A stretch of DNA of 64,000 nucleotides from Linyphia triangularis (Eukaryota > Arthropoda > Arachnida > Araneae > Linyphiidae). Position 1 is the stretch's first letter; each line of letters begins with the position of its first letter. The stretch spans positions 97,637,918 through 97,701,917 of the forward strand of contig OZ021721.1 in NCBI GenBank assembly GCA_963978545.1, given 5' to 3'. The position numbers and the translations under genes were made by a program. This document shows positions 1 to 10,647 of the stretch, in pieces. The notes below the pieces were generated by a model that had not been told where the DNA came from, made no database searches, and saw only the letters and a list, made by a program, of their open reading frames with translations.

Positions 1-816
1 TTTTTTTTGCAAAAAGGTTAGTTTTTTGCTCATATTTTGCAAATCTAATGCCTATCTCTCGATGTTTACTATTTGAATGTGTGTCTGTTTACATAAATTA
101 CAATCTGGAAACTGGTTGTTGTCTTTTCTAGAGTAGCTGTCAAATCAAATGACAACTCTTGTACCCTTGAGACAGGCGAATTTGGTTGGGGTCAGTCTCA
201 AGGAGGAGTTGGGACCGATATGAAAAAATTTTGCAGTTAAATTTACAGTTGGGAGGGGGGGGGGGGGGTAGAATAGTGTGACGGTTGAATTTACAGTTGT
301 TAGATAAATTTTACAGTTGTTAGAATAGTTTTAGCAATTAATTTATGAAAATAGTCAGGAAGATTTCTTTGTACAATTCAGTTTTCGATTTTTTTATTGA
401 AAAGTATATTCCGTTACGATTGCTTTGATATTTGTTATCGAGGAATTGATAACAGAATTCTTTTCTTCTGGGAACTAGAAGTTTCTCCTTCACTTCTCGG
501 AAAAATGAACTTTAACACATGGTCTAATTACAACACAAACTGATGGGACATCTGTCTTAGGAATCAACAGGATTATTTGAACACAGGAAGTGCAAAGTGA
601 CTAAAGCTTTTGCTTAGACTTTGATTTTCAAAAACGAGCATAAGTTTTCTTAATGAAATGTTAATTAATAGGAATATATTAATATCCTGTTGAAACGAAT
701 GGATTTTTTTTATGTATGTGAAAATTTCCTAACTTCAAAATTTTTCAAAAACCAGACGAGGGCACACCTTGTATTTTTCTGGACGGTGCGTATGTCATCA
801 GCTCCGGACCTACTTT
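1..816. other. No gene recognised
   Basis: AT-rich sequence with no credible reading frame, splice-bounded exon or repeat end, apart from the G-tract listed separately. Confidence 0.5.
251..268. repeat. G-rich homopolymer tract
   Basis: Near-pure run of G interrupted by one A. Length is likely polymorphic and error-prone in assembly. Confidence 0.9.
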
Positions 817-997
817 GGCCAACTTGATGACTGAGGGGTTAGCGTTGACCTCGCATGCCAAAGGTGCCGGGTTCGAATCCTGGGTTAAGCATGGATGTTC
901 ATTGTGGTTCGGAATCCACGTTAAGCTGTAGGTCCTGACCTGATTAGCCGTTATTGTGCATAAAAATAGGTCGTTGAGCGTACAAACAAACCAAACT
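817..997 (+). mobile_element. SINE family B, full-length copy
   Basis: tRNA-derived SINE. The head shows a D-arm-like GGGGTTAGCG and a B-box-like GGGTTCGAATCC, followed by a body shared with copies at 5091, 7141, 17965 and 52313 (shared string GTGGTTCGGAATCCA). The tail is a short (AAAC/AACC) stretch. An 11-bp duplication GGACCTACTTT flanks it at 806-816 and 998-1008, which indicates insertion by target-primed reverse transcription. Confidence 0.85.
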
Positions 998-1008
998 GGA
1001 CCTACTTT

Positions 1009-2222
1009 TATTTATTAACTTAAAACTTTATTTAACACTATTTGTTCTACTATAATTTTAATTGTAATAACACCGAGTTTACATCTGGCCAGAAAAAGAA
1101 TTGGTTTGTTTCCTGTAATCCTACCTACCCTAAAATTACAGTATAAAAATTCTGACACTTAATTTATTTTTAGACTTTAAAAAATGTAATTAAAAAAAAT
1201 ATTCATTAAAACGATTAATTGATCACGATGTCTCAGCGATCGCGTAATAAGCAGCTAAACCCGGAAAAAAATTATAAATACTCACTAAAACACCCAATTT
1301 TGGGAAACTCTATACAGAATAAAAGAATTTAGGAGCTTGCTTTTTACAGAAGTACAGTACACCATGCCTACTTGAAGTTTGGAAAAGTTAATTAAAAGAA
1401 TTTGTAATAGAAGTCATTTAAAAAAATAAAAATAATGAAAAGGTACTAAATACTTTACTGTTTATTAGTACTCATTAGTTTTAGTTTTTAATCCCTTTAA
1501 AATGCCAAATTCAGGTATTAAGTTCTTGCAGATTTTAGTTATAGAGCACCCATACCATTCTCGAAGGGTTTTTCTACACCCCTTTTCATTGTAAGAGGAG
1601 CCAAAACTCATTCTTGCACACTCAGCATTTTACTCTTAGGCCGGCATTGTAATTGAACAAACAGCTAAGATAATACCAGTACTGATTAACAGTATTAATA
1701 TATAGTCGGCAGCTTTTACTTCTCTTCCTGTTTCAAAAATACCCCAAAGTGGTTTGAAACTTAATGTGGAGTTTGGACCTTTTCACTCAAAGCCGATGTT
1801 ATGTTTTAGAAAAAAAAGTTTCAATACTAGTATGCATTGGAAAATTTTTTCGAAACTTTTTAATTAGATTAAAATTTTTTCACATTTCACTAGTGTTAGA
1901 AAACTAACGTATCTGCATAAAAATTATTCATTTAAGGAGTGATTAATTAAAAATTAACTTAAAAGTATAATCCTGCACCAATCATAATTCAATTTGTAAT
2001 TCATTTTAAATTTAATAACAAACGATGCACAATGATTTGATACAAGGAACCGACTAGAATTGAAAACTTAACTGAAATATATATATAATTCGAGGCTTAA
2101 AATACTCCAATCCGATCTGTTCAAATAGGGAACAGTCACCAATGTGGGGTCCTTATACTGCTTCTGTTCACAAAAAAGAATATGCAAACATATAATTACT
2201 TATATTGCTGAATTAAGAAATT
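1009..2222. other. No gene recognised
   Basis: AT-rich intergenic sequence. I see no conserved coding segment or element terminus. Confidence 0.5.
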
Positions 2223-2236
2223 TCGATGTTCAACTT

Positions 2237-2390
2237 GCCGACCAAACGGTATAGTGGTTAGCGTGCTAGCGTCCCGTGTTAGGCATGGTTGTTTGTAAAT
2301 GTATGTTGGCTTGTCTAATGACGAATGTTTCGGCGCATTATAACCCTCGTGTTGCTGACGGCGCCAGATAATCTGAAAACAACCAACCAA
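2237..2390 (+). mobile_element. SINE family A, internally deleted copy
   Basis: Starts GCCGACCAAACGG and ends AAAACAACCAACCAA like other family A copies, but lacks about 28 bp covering the B-box region between GTGCTAGC and GTCCCGTG. The flanks TCGATGTTCAACTT (2223-2236) and TCGATGTGCAACTT (2391-2404) are a 14-bp TSD with one mismatch. The minus strand carries a short open frame that is only SINE antisense. Confidence 0.88.
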
Positions 2391-2724
2391 TCGATGTGCA
2401 ACTTTAATTATTTTGGCACTTCATCCGAAACCAATCCGTATAATTAAATTGTTCATTGAAATACCTGATATTTTTTAGATAAATGCATGAAACTGTTTAT
2501 TTTTAATGCTTTCCAAAAGCGTTTTACTACGTTGCCACTCTGTTCCTTCTTTAAACGTCTCACATAAACAGTAGGATAATGATGTCGCAACTATTGTAGC
2601 TCATCATAAATAGTCCAATTTTTTTTCTTCAGTTTCATGGCACGATATCACTTTTCGAGGTTTTTCTTGATTATTCAACAAAAATAGCTTTTTGCTCGGG
2701 CATATTTTAAATGCCTCACTTTGA

Positions 2725-2925
2725 AGCGAGCCGGGTTCGCCTCGCGAACCAAAGGGAATTGTCTAGCAATCCCGGGGGTTGGCGAGCGTTAGCGAGCAGG
2801 GGGTGTTGAACCTTCGTGCGGGCCCGCAGGGTGCTCTCCGCACCGTGCGAAATGCTCCATTCGAAATACATTGGTGAAACTTTTTGCGGGCCCGCATCCG
2901 TGTCCGCACCGTGTGGAAGACGCCT
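2725..2925. other. Unusual GC-rich block with repeated palindrome
   Basis: A sharply GC-rich island in AT-rich surroundings. It contains the palindrome TGCGGGCCCGCA twice, near 2818 and 2887, each followed by a related segment (CCGCACCGTG). It also has GCGAGC-type repeats (GGCGAGCGTTAGCGAGCAGG). No open frame of note. It may be a diverged transposon end or a short satellite; identity unknown. Confidence 0.5.
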
Positions 2926-3045
2926 AAGAATTGAAATGATAAATATTCACTGAAAAATTCTGCTTGTGAGAGTTCATTGCTGTAAGCTTGTGAGATTCCA
3001 AACTCTCGCTCTTAACCCAAAAAAAATCTGCTAAAGGTCTTTTAC

Positions 3046-3432
3046 CCCGACCAAACGGTATAGTGGTTAGCGTGCTAGCTTCTAGATTGCGAGGTTGCGG
3101 GTTCGAGTCCCGTGTTAGGCATGGGTGTTTGTAAATGTTATTTGGCTTGTCTAATGACGAATGTTTCGGCGCTGGTTGGTTGGTTGTTTTCAGATTATCT
3201 GGCGCCGTCAGCAACACGAGGGCTATAATGCGCCGAAACATTCGTCATTAGACAAGCCAACATACATTTACAAACACCCATGCCAACACGGGACTCGAAC
3301 CCGCAACCTCGCGGTCTAGAAGCTAGCACGCTAACCACTATACCGTTTGGTCGACGAATGTTTCGGCGCATTATAGCCTTCGTGTTGCTGACGGCGCCAG
3401 ATAATCTGAAAACAAACAAACAACCAACCAAC
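3046..3432 (+). mobile_element. SINE family A, split by a second SINE
   Basis: Outer family A copy in plus orientation. Its two halves (3046-3172 and 3353-3432) are separated by an inverted copy of the same family. The outer TSD is CTAAAGGTCTTTTAC at 3031-3045 and 3433-3447 (15 bp, perfect). Confidence 0.9.
3173..3352 (-). mobile_element. SINE family A nested inside a SINE A
   Basis: About 180-bp full copy in minus orientation with B-box complement GGACTCGAACCC and the (GGTT)n complement of the family tail. The 17-bp target duplication GACGAATGTTTCGGCGC is itself SINE A sequence, at 3156-3172 and 3353-3369, proving insertion after the outer copy. Confidence 0.92.
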
Positions 3433-3730
3433 CTAAAGGTCTTTTACAATTGATTGACTTCATTTTGGGATTTTGGAACTCTACTCTGTAGCACACTCTG
3501 AAAGAAAACTGTTTTGCCTTACAATTCAGGTTTGGCAAATTTCTTTTTATATTTTAGGACATCGCTTTTTTTTTTTTCAATTTAGCTACGGACCACACAA
3601 AAAATATCGATAATACTTTTTCAAACTTCATTATAATAATAGTTTTATTAAATTGAATTACGTGAACTAAAAATATCTTCAACTCTATTTAAATATATAT
3701 TGAGTATAATTTGATTAATTGAATTATTGA

Positions 3731-3967
3731 GTCCCCCACAGTCAACTTCTCAATAGATGACAGCCCATGATCAAAGTCTTCTTACAGTTTTTTTTTTTCT
3801 CAAGTTATTTTAAAAATATGTTTTATATTTTACTTTATTCTGTTAAAATAATGTTTATTTTTAATTAAAATACCCACTTTAATATTTGGTCACGAATTTA
3901 ATGTTATGCACGAAAATTTGAATTTGGAGGACATTTGCGACAAAGGTCGCGCGCATAACCAAGGGTA
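3731..3967 (-). mobile_element. TTAA-type element, family 4 (decayed)
   Basis: Reverse-oriented relative of the element at 10648-11080. Shared features are a GTCCCCCACA segment, an AATAGATGACAGCCCATGAT-like segment and a terminal GCGCGCATAACCAAGGGTAA. The terminal GTCAACTTC-side end appears shortened, so no complete TSD can be read. Confidence 0.6.
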
Positions 3968-4553
3968 AAATTATTATATTTTTTTTTAAAGAAAATTGGC
4001 CAGTCGGTAAATTTTTAATTTCCCCCCATTTCTGGAAAAATGTCTAACAATAAAAATAAATGGGATATCAATAAGTTTGAAATTGTTAAACTAAATTGTA
4101 TTAAATAACTTGAGCGCTGTGCAACCTGAATTGACTATTTTGACAATTTTATATTAGTGTGGGTAATTTCTTTTCATGTTCACTTGAAGGAAACACGAAA
4201 GTATTCATTATTAATATCTTCATTACAGGCTGCCAATGAAATTATATACAAATATGCAACGGTAAAATTGTTATGCTTCTGACAAGATGAATGAGACGCT
4301 CTTGCATTTTTATGTCAAAAGCTTTATTTTGAATTAACCTCGATTCTCTTAGTGTTATAAATCAAGAGTTTGGTGCAAGTTTTGAGATGTGCGATAGAAC
4401 ATTTATTTTTTATAATAATCCAGGAAACATAAAGGATTTTATTAGATGAGGCTTTTGAAACCACTCCTGTATAATTTCCTTCATTAAACGAGAGAAAAAA
4501 TTAAATTGTAATATTACTTCATATACAGATTTGAAATACCCTAAGTTTTCAAG
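3968..4553. other. No gene recognised
   Basis: AT-rich sequence without recognisable exon or repeat. Confidence 0.5.
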
Positions 4554-4729
4554 GCCGACAAACGGTATAGTGGTTAGCGTGCTAGCTTCTGGACCGCGAG
4601 GTTGCGGGTTCGAGTCCCGTGTAAAGAATGGGTGTTTGTAAATGTATGTTGGCTTGACGAATGTTTCGGCGCATTATAGCCCTCGTGTTGCTGACGGCGC
4701 CAGATAATATGAAAACAACCAATCAATCA
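4554..4729 (+). mobile_element. SINE family A
   Basis: Family A copy with B-box GGGTTCGAGTCC. It lacks the TCTAAT segment after GGCTTG and ends in a degenerate (AACC/AATC) tail. No clear TSD found. Confidence 0.85.
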
Positions 4730-4734
4730 CTAAA

Positions 4735-4795
4735 TATTGCCAAATTGTACATGCTTGAATATGGCTTGGTATCTGGATCCTACGTAGGTCAAAAA
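4735..4795 (-). repeat. Repeat F fragment
   Basis: Reverse-complement match to a segment near 7310-7370 and a weaker one near 26207-26260. All share a core around CCAGATACCAAGC followed by TATTCAAGCAT. A dispersed repeat of unknown class. Confidence 0.5.
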
Positions 4796-4830
4796 TGTAA
4801 ACCAACCTAACTTTACCTAAATTTTTAAGG

Positions 4831-5005
4831 CCGACCAAACGGTATAGTGGTTAGCGTGCTGGCTTCTAGACCGCGAGGTTGCGGGTTCGAGTCCCGTGTT
4901 AGGCATGGGTGTTTGTAAATGTATGTTGGCTTGTCTAATGACGAAAGTTCGGCGCATTATAGTCCTCGTGTTGCTGACGGCGCCAGATAATCTGAATACA
5001 ACCAA
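4831..5005 (+). mobile_element. SINE family A
   Basis: Full-length family A copy. TSD CCTAAATTTTTAAGG (4816-4830) versus CCTAAATTTTCAAGG (5006-5020), one mismatch. The terminal part reads CTGAATACAACC, a subfamily variant shared with the copies at 8026, 15208 and 62539. Confidence 0.9.
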
Positions 5006-5090
5006 CCTAAATTTTCAAGGCTCACCGAAATGATTATTCATATATTGCTTTCAAAGATAAACTCCAGTCATTTTAAATTCATGAACGCTT

Positions 5091-5498
5091 TGCTCACTTA
5101 ATAATGGCTGTGTGGTTAGCGCACTGGCTTTGCATGCCAAAGATGCCGGGTTCGAATACCAGGTTAGATATGGATGCTCGTTGTGGTTCGGAATCCATGT
5201 TAACCTTTAACTGCTGTAAGCGGTCTGACAGACCTCGAGTCATTTTTTGTGGAATGCTTCCACCCCCTAAAATATCGCATCTTTGACTTTTATCTTAATT
5301 TTTCTGATACTATGTTTCTTAAACTTTAAACCTATTTTCACCAATTTATTTGGCGCAGTATAAACCATGTGTAGCTCTTGCGCCAAAAACTTCAAACCAC
5401 CGAACCACAGCAGTTAAAGGTTAAGCTGTAGGTCCTGGCCTGACTAGCCGTTATTGTGTTCAAGTATCGATAGTTGAGCGCACAAATCAACCAACCAA
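5091..5498 (+). mobile_element. SINE family B, interrupted by a TTAA element
   Basis: Family B halves 5091-5203 and 5421-5498 are separated by a 217-bp element at a TTAA. Removing the insert and one TTAA restores the uninterrupted family B sequence CCATGTTAAGCTGTAGG, as in the copy at 817. TSD about TCATGAACGCTT (5079-5090) and TCATGAAAGCTT (5499-5510). Confidence 0.87.
5204..5420. mobile_element. piggyBac-like MITE, family 1, copy 1
   Basis: A 217-bp non-coding element with perfect 14-bp terminal inverted repeats CCTTTAACTGCTGT / ACAGCAGTTAAAGG, flanked by TTAA at 5200-5203 and 5421-5424. TTAA targets and termini starting with C are the pattern of piggyBac-superfamily elements; no transposase is present. 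Its right half contains GGCGCAGTATAAACC...CTTGCGCCAAAA, which resembles the tail of a tRNA-SINE. Confidence 0.85.
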
Positions 5499-5929
5499 TC
5501 ATGAAAGCTTGTGACCGAAGAAGCATAAAAAAAGGATGAGTAAATATATAGACGATCATAAAAATATTACGATTAGAAGAGAAAAATCATTTCCCTCTTT
5601 TATTTATACATTTTTCGTTTATCGTTTTTAGTAATCATTTAAAGACACAATGGAATGATAAAGAGGATAAAACTTATTATTCATCGTAAAATTCTCTTAT
5701 AAAATTATCAGCATTTCAAGTATCCTTTTCTTAATATATTTCTCTTTAAGTTATAAAGCTTGTGTGTCAACAGTCGAAAATGGATAGGTTGTTTGTAATC
5801 TGCCCTTATCGGGGTCTCTGACGTCAATAATGTTTAAATTAATTTCTTTGTATCTGGGAAAGCGGGGGTGTTCCATCGCCAAGTCCAAATGCAAAGCGGC
5901 AGACCCTACAAGTGTATATTAACCCTTAA
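5499..5929. other. No gene recognised
   Basis: AT-rich sequence with a mixed-composition stretch near 5800-5920. No repeat end or exon identified. Confidence 0.5.
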
Positions 5930-6146
5930 CCTTTAACTGCTGTATGCGGTCTGACAGACTGCGAGTCATTTTTTGTAGAATGCTTCCAACCCTCTAAAAT
6001 ATTTAATCTTTGACTTTAAATTAATTTTTCCAATTTTTTGTTACTGAAATTTTAAATTGATCTTCACCAAATTTTTTGGAGCAGTATGAACTACGTGTTA
6101 CCCTTGCGCCAAAAAGATCAAGCCACCCAATCACAGCAGTTAAAGG
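5930..6146. mobile_element. piggyBac-like MITE, family 1, copy 2
   Basis: Second 217-bp copy with the same 14-bp inverted termini and the same internal layout, flanked by TTAA at 5926-5929 and 6147-6150. Internal divergence from copy 1 shows the two are not a recent local duplication. Confidence 0.87.
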
Positions 6147-6150
6147 TTAA

Positions 6151-6722
6151 ATGCATATGGTTGCCAATTGTCTACATGCCTTAAATGCATAGCGATGTAG
6201 ATCTGCATCGTATGTTTAAAACCTCATATCTCTTTACGTAGCAACCTTTGCAAAGTTTTTTTTATTTTTTATTTTACCAAAACTATTTTATTGTTTCCGA
6301 ACGCAACTACAATCTTTTACAGTTTATTTCTTTATCTGTGGACATTTTTATTATTGGGGCGCTGTTGACTGAGAGTACAATTTCATTTCGGCGGATGTTA
6401 CGAATTACGATAATTTATATAAAAAGTTTTAAAAACACACAGGAAAAATTGTTTTTCGGATAGAAACAAGGTAAGAGTAATGAATTATATTGATATTTTT
6501 GCTTATCTGCATTTATGCAAGAAAAATTTAGCTTTTTTTGTGATGTATAAATACATCAATATGCAAAATTCTAATGTTTTTTTTTTCTCTCATTAGCTAC
6601 ACCCATTTTAACGGTTGATTTTAAATTTCATTTATTAAGAATTAATTCATGCATTTAAGGGTTAAAGTGGCCCGTATTCCGATCGATTTTCGACTCTTAC
6701 TCCCCCCCGCTCAATTCAGCTT
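6151..6722. other. No gene recognised
   Basis: AT-rich. The short open frame at 6248-6463 has low-complexity composition and no recognisable domain, so it is not called a gene. Confidence 0.5.
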
Positions 6723-6736
6723 CTATTAAAGTTTGA

Positions 6737-6914
6737 TTTGGTTGTTTTCAGATTATCTGGCGCTGTCAGAAAAACGAGGGCTATAATGCGCCGAAACATT
6801 CGTCATTTGACAAGCCAACATACATTTACAAATACCCATTCCTTACACGGGACTCGAACCCGCAACCTCGCGGTCTAGAAGCTAGTATGCTAACCACTAT
6901 ACCGTTTAGTCGGC
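6737..6914 (-). mobile_element. SINE family A
   Basis: Minus-oriented full-length copy with TSD CTATTAAAGTTTGA, perfect over 14 bp, at 6723-6736 and 6915-6928. Confidence 0.92.
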
Positions 6915-6966
6915 CTATTAAAGTTTGAACTCGGGTTTTATTGCCATCGTGTTCTTCCACAGGTGA

Positions 6967-7140
6967 GCCGACCAAACAGCTGGTTAGCGTGCTAGCTTCT
7001 AGACCGCGAGGTTGCGGGTTCGAGTCCCGTGTAAGGCATGGGTGTTTGTGAATGTATGTTGGCTTGTCTAATGACGAATGTTTCGGCGCATTATAGCCCT
7101 CGTGTTGCTGACGGTGCCAGATAATCTGAAAACAACCAAA
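6967..7140 (+). mobile_element. SINE family A
   Basis: Plus-oriented copy with a small deletion in the D-arm region (AAACAGCTGGTTAG). It abuts a 5'-truncated SINE B at 7141 directly. No clear TSD, so insertion into a pre-existing SINE B or a chimeric reverse transcript are both possible. Confidence 0.85.
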
Positions 7141-7260
7141 TCGAATCCCGTGTTAGGCAAGGATGTTCGTTGTGGTTCGGAATCCACGTTAAGCTGTAGG
7201 TCCCGACCTGATTAGCCGTTATTCTGCACAAATATAGGTCGTTTATCGCACAAAGCAAAC
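7141..7260 (+). mobile_element. SINE family B, lacking the head
   Basis: Begins at the B-box (TCGAATCCCGTG) and runs to the family B tail GCACAAAGCAAAC. The A-box half is absent. Confidence 0.75.
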
Positions 7261-7299
7261 CTTGAGGGATATCGCAAAAAGGCTGCTTTTATATACTAC

Positions 7300-7390
7300 A
7301 TTTTTTACCTACGTTAGATCCAGATACCAAGCTATATTCAAGCATATACAATCTGGCGATATTTAGTTATTGAAACCTTCCTCTGGTTGA
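7300..7390 (+). repeat. Repeat F fragment
   Basis: Shares CCAGATACCAAGC and GGCGATATTTA segments with 4735-4795 (inverted) and 26207-26270. Class unknown. Confidence 0.5.
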
Positions 7391-7780
7391 TTCTTAAAAA
7401 AAAATTAGTGGCACGAAATGGTTATTTTCTTTGCAGTGGGGTTTTTAAAAACTCGATCTAAGCTCAGGATTTTCAGTAAGTATCGCTAAATAAGTTACAA
7501 TGGGGAAGTTTCATGATTTTCGAACTCTTTTGAAAACAATAGTTCCTTTTAAAATAAGCATAACGGTACCATTTACTGCTTGAAAAAATTCAATTTAATA
7601 TTATTTAAATTAACTTTGAAATGACCCTGAAGTCACTTCCTTTAAAAACACCGTCTTTGCACTATGACGTAACGATACATGGTATAGGTTCTTCCGGTTC
7701 TTCGATTCCGGCAAAAGCAAAGCTGTTGTAATTTGGGTTGTTTTCTTTTAAAGTTGTTGCACTGAAATTTTATAAATACA

Positions 7781-7979
7781 ATGTCAAAAGTGCCGTTTAA
7801 GTATTGCATTGTTTCTCGCTGCAAAAATACCACCATTTATGCTGCGGATAAGGTATTTTTTTAATGAACCTAAGGATCCTGTAAGGCGCAAACAATGGTG
7901 CACTTCAATGAAACGAAATCAAACCAAAAATAAGAATTTGTTTTATAAAACTTCTCTCTACTGCTGTATTTTTGTGTGA
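7781..7979 (+). pseudogene. THAP-type zinc finger fragment, frameshifted
   Basis: From ATG at 7781 the frame encodes MSKVPFKYCIVSRCKNTT, the N-terminal C-x4-C pattern (C9, C14) of a THAP DNA-binding domain. After AAGGTATTT the frame is lost in a run of seven T. In the +1 frame from 7863 it resumes as NEPKDPVRRKQWCTSMKR, matching the conserved basic/tryptophan part of THAP domains. It then continues to a TGA at 7977-7979 without a clear C-x2-H pair. THAP domains occur in host regulators and in P-element-type transposases; which of these this came from cannot be told. An intron at AAG|GTATTT is an alternative to a frameshift, but the conserved second half directly downstream favours a broken gene. 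Confidence 0.6.
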
Positions 7980-8025
7980 ATTGATACGAACACGATTATA
8001 CACGAACCAATTTGTTATGGTTAGG

Positions 8026-8207
8026 TTGGGTGGTTGTATTCAGATTATCTGGCGCCGTCAGCAACACGAGGGCTATAATGCGCCGAAACTTTAGAACATT
8101 AGACAAGCCAACATACATTTACAAACACCCATGCCTAACACGGGACTCGAACCCGCAACCTCGCGGTCTAGAAGCCAGCACGCTAACCACTATACCGTTT
8201 GGTCGGC
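8026..8207 (-). mobile_element. SINE family A
   Basis: Minus-oriented full copy of the CTGAATACAACC variant. Perfect 13-bp TSD TGTTATGGTTAGG at 8013-8025 and 8208-8220. Confidence 0.92.
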
Positions 8208-8220
8208 TGTTATGGTTAGG

Positions 8221-9293
8221 ATTTCTTTTCTTTAACATTTCAGATCAATAACACTCCTCATTTTATATTTAAATAGGTCGTTAAGAAATCGAAGTTTTGT
8301 AATAATATGTTCTCTTCAATTAATAAACGAGTTACGCGAGATATTTAATTTAGGTTTTTTAAGAGTATTTATTAATATTATTGATCTTTTCTTTTTTTTG
8401 AAGACTTGTTTGCGATTTTCAAATCGTGGATATATCCTATGGCATTATCGCCATAAAGTTCACGCCCTGCTCTGTAAAAAAAAAGCAATTTTGTCTCTAC
8501 AATATGTTTAAACAGAGGCAGCTTAAAATTTACTCTTTTTCTGTAAAAATAATTTATACAAACATATTGAATTTAAGGTACTGCTACTACACATTGGTAA
8601 TTGGGAAATTACTTTTGAGTCTTGATGTTTTTAGAAAAAAAGGGGTTATTTCAAATACTTTGAAAACTAAACTATGAAAAAGAAGAGCTATTTTTAAGTT
8701 CTATTTAGAATTCTAGTAGATTGATTCACTGTAGTAAATCATTGTTTCATTTACAATGGAAATCCAAATTCTAAAAAAATTACAAATTAAGTTATTGTCC
8801 GTGCAATTGGATTCTAATTAAGTAATTACATTTTAATTGATTGAATATCAAATGTAAAAACTTTGCAAATATATATTTTTTGACGACACTTGTTTAAGTG
8901 TGAAAAAAATTGTGAGTTTAGTAAAAAAAAAAAACGTATACAACGTGGTAACACCTTAAGACCAACAAAATTATATTAGAACTCAGAAAAACATGTGAAT
9001 GATAACAAAAATTAAAGGAAATTCTATAATTAAAAATCACAAATCTTTGAATTTTAACTCCTCTTATTTCTGCACCCACAAAGGTTGGATTTCTTGCCGA
9101 AAATTATATCATACGGATAGAATCTATTCATGGAAGGTTATCCGATTGTGGTTTTTTAAATCCTTGGTCTAACGGCATAATAAATTTGTAGAGAATATTA
9201 AAAAAAAAGATAAAATTAAAAAATTTCGTAATGAATATTTTAAATATTAACGTGTGGAGTTATAGATTATCCAAGCAATTGCTTCATTCAATG
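8221..9293. other. No gene recognised
   Basis: AT-rich. The open frame at 8426-8677 is rich in K, Y, F and L with no domain signature; I treat it as chance. Confidence 0.5.
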
Positions 9294-9301
9294 CACTACA
9301 C

Positions 9302-9829
9302 TAGAGGTCGGAAATATCGATCAAAATAAATATCGATACTATATCGTTGCATAGAAAAATATATATATATTTATATATATATATCGATATATAAATATCG
9401 ATACATGATTTTTTTTATTTTCAATTTAGCCAGAAACGAAGTTTTTCGGAGCAAATTTTTTCTTTTCATGATTGATTTTTTAAAGGTGACTACTTTTCCA
9501 ACTGAAATAGATCTATTATATAAAAAAAAATAAGAAAAAAAAAAATTATATTCTCGCTTCATTGGTGCAGTGATTTTAGAAAAATTTAGATAATTTTCAA
9601 TAGCTTTTAAGTGTATGGTGAAATATTGAATATTGGTGTCATTTTAACTGTTTCTCAGCCCAAGTCCAAACTTTAGTTTTGAAAAGGGAATAAAGAAAAT
9701 CGAAAAAACACACGGAACTACAAAATGATCATCAGAAAAACTAATAATGTTTGAAAATATCGATATATCGGTGACTTGTATCGATATTTTGTTAAAAATA
9801 TCGTCGTATCGATATATCGTCGACCTCTA
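9302..9829. mobile_element. hAT-like MITE with ATCGATA motifs
   Basis: About 528 bp bounded by TAGAGGTCGG / CGACCTCTA and flanked by an 8-bp duplication, CACTACAC (9294-9301) versus CACTAAAC (9830-9837), the TSD length typical of hAT elements. Both subterminal regions hold clusters of ATCGATA/ATATCGATA, a common arrangement for hAT transposase binding repeats. The centre is low-complexity A/T with no transposase. Confidence 0.7.
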
Positions 9830-10076
9830 CACTAAACACGAGGTGAAGTTAGCTCCGAGTGCAGAGCCTTCGTGCATCCTGACGTCACCGGTCAACAGTG
9901 CGGTTTTTGGTCACGTGATGTTGTTCACCTTTTCGCTCATATTTAATTGCATTTTTCATATTTAATGGAACGTTTTTTGAACATTTCGATTGAATATTCC
10001 AAAACTACATCAATTTTTCCTCTCAGAAAAATATAATATTACGGCATTTTGATTATAGTGCAACTTCCCCATTGCC

Positions 10077-10137
10077 CATAAAAGTTGGCATGCATATAAA
10101 GGATTTTCAGTTAAAACTGTTTTTATGGGTTAGTTTT
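10077..10137 (+). repeat. Repeat E terminal segment
   Basis: Matches the segment shared by 15028-15090, 26786-26853 and 58242-58313 (inverted), with GCATATAAAGGATTT and a following AAAACT...TTTATGGGTTA. Only this end is recognisable here. Confidence 0.55.
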
Positions 10138-10151
10138 AATTAAACATGGAA

Positions 10152-10330
10152 GCCGATCAAACGGTATAGTGGTTAGCGTACTAGCTTCTAAACCAAAAGG
10201 TTGCGGGTTCGAGTGCTGTGTAAGGCATGGGTGTTTGTAAATGTATGTTGACTTGTCTAATGACGAATGTTTCGGCGCATTATAGCCCTCTTGTTGCTGA
10301 CGGCGCCAGATAATCTGAAAACAACCAACC
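10152..10330 (+). mobile_element. SINE family A, diverged
   Basis: Full-length plus copy with several substitutions (AAACCAAAAGGTTGCGG instead of the usual ACCGCGAGG). No clear TSD, consistent with an older insertion. Confidence 0.85.
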
Positions 10331-10647
10331 TCCTGGATGTCATTTGCACTCCTGTGAAAATATTTCTGCTTTCGCTCGTGGTTGGATTTGGTGCAAGTGA
10401 TAAATGATGATCCGAAACATTATTACGTCAAGATTTTTAAGTTTAGGGAAGGAAGGGTGAAATCGACACCGGGGTGTACTGGAACATAAAATCGGCCCGT
10501 TGATTTTAAATTTAGCTTCCCCAAATTTTCAATATAATCATTACTTAATTTTTAATGGTTATTATTAATAAAATTTTAATAATTAAATTGTTTTAGTAAT
10601 TAATATTTATTATTTAAGTGTTTATATTTAATAATTTCCATAATTTA
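10331..10647. other. No gene recognised
   Basis: AT-rich after a short mixed-composition stretch. No exon or repeat end identified. Confidence 0.45.

Noticed and set aside
4554..5005. tRNA genes, because A- and B-box-like sequences with GGGTTCGAGTCC are common
   Set aside because: The stems do not form a complete acceptor, the sequence continues into a shared non-tRNA body with an (AACC) tail, and TSDs mark them as SINEs.
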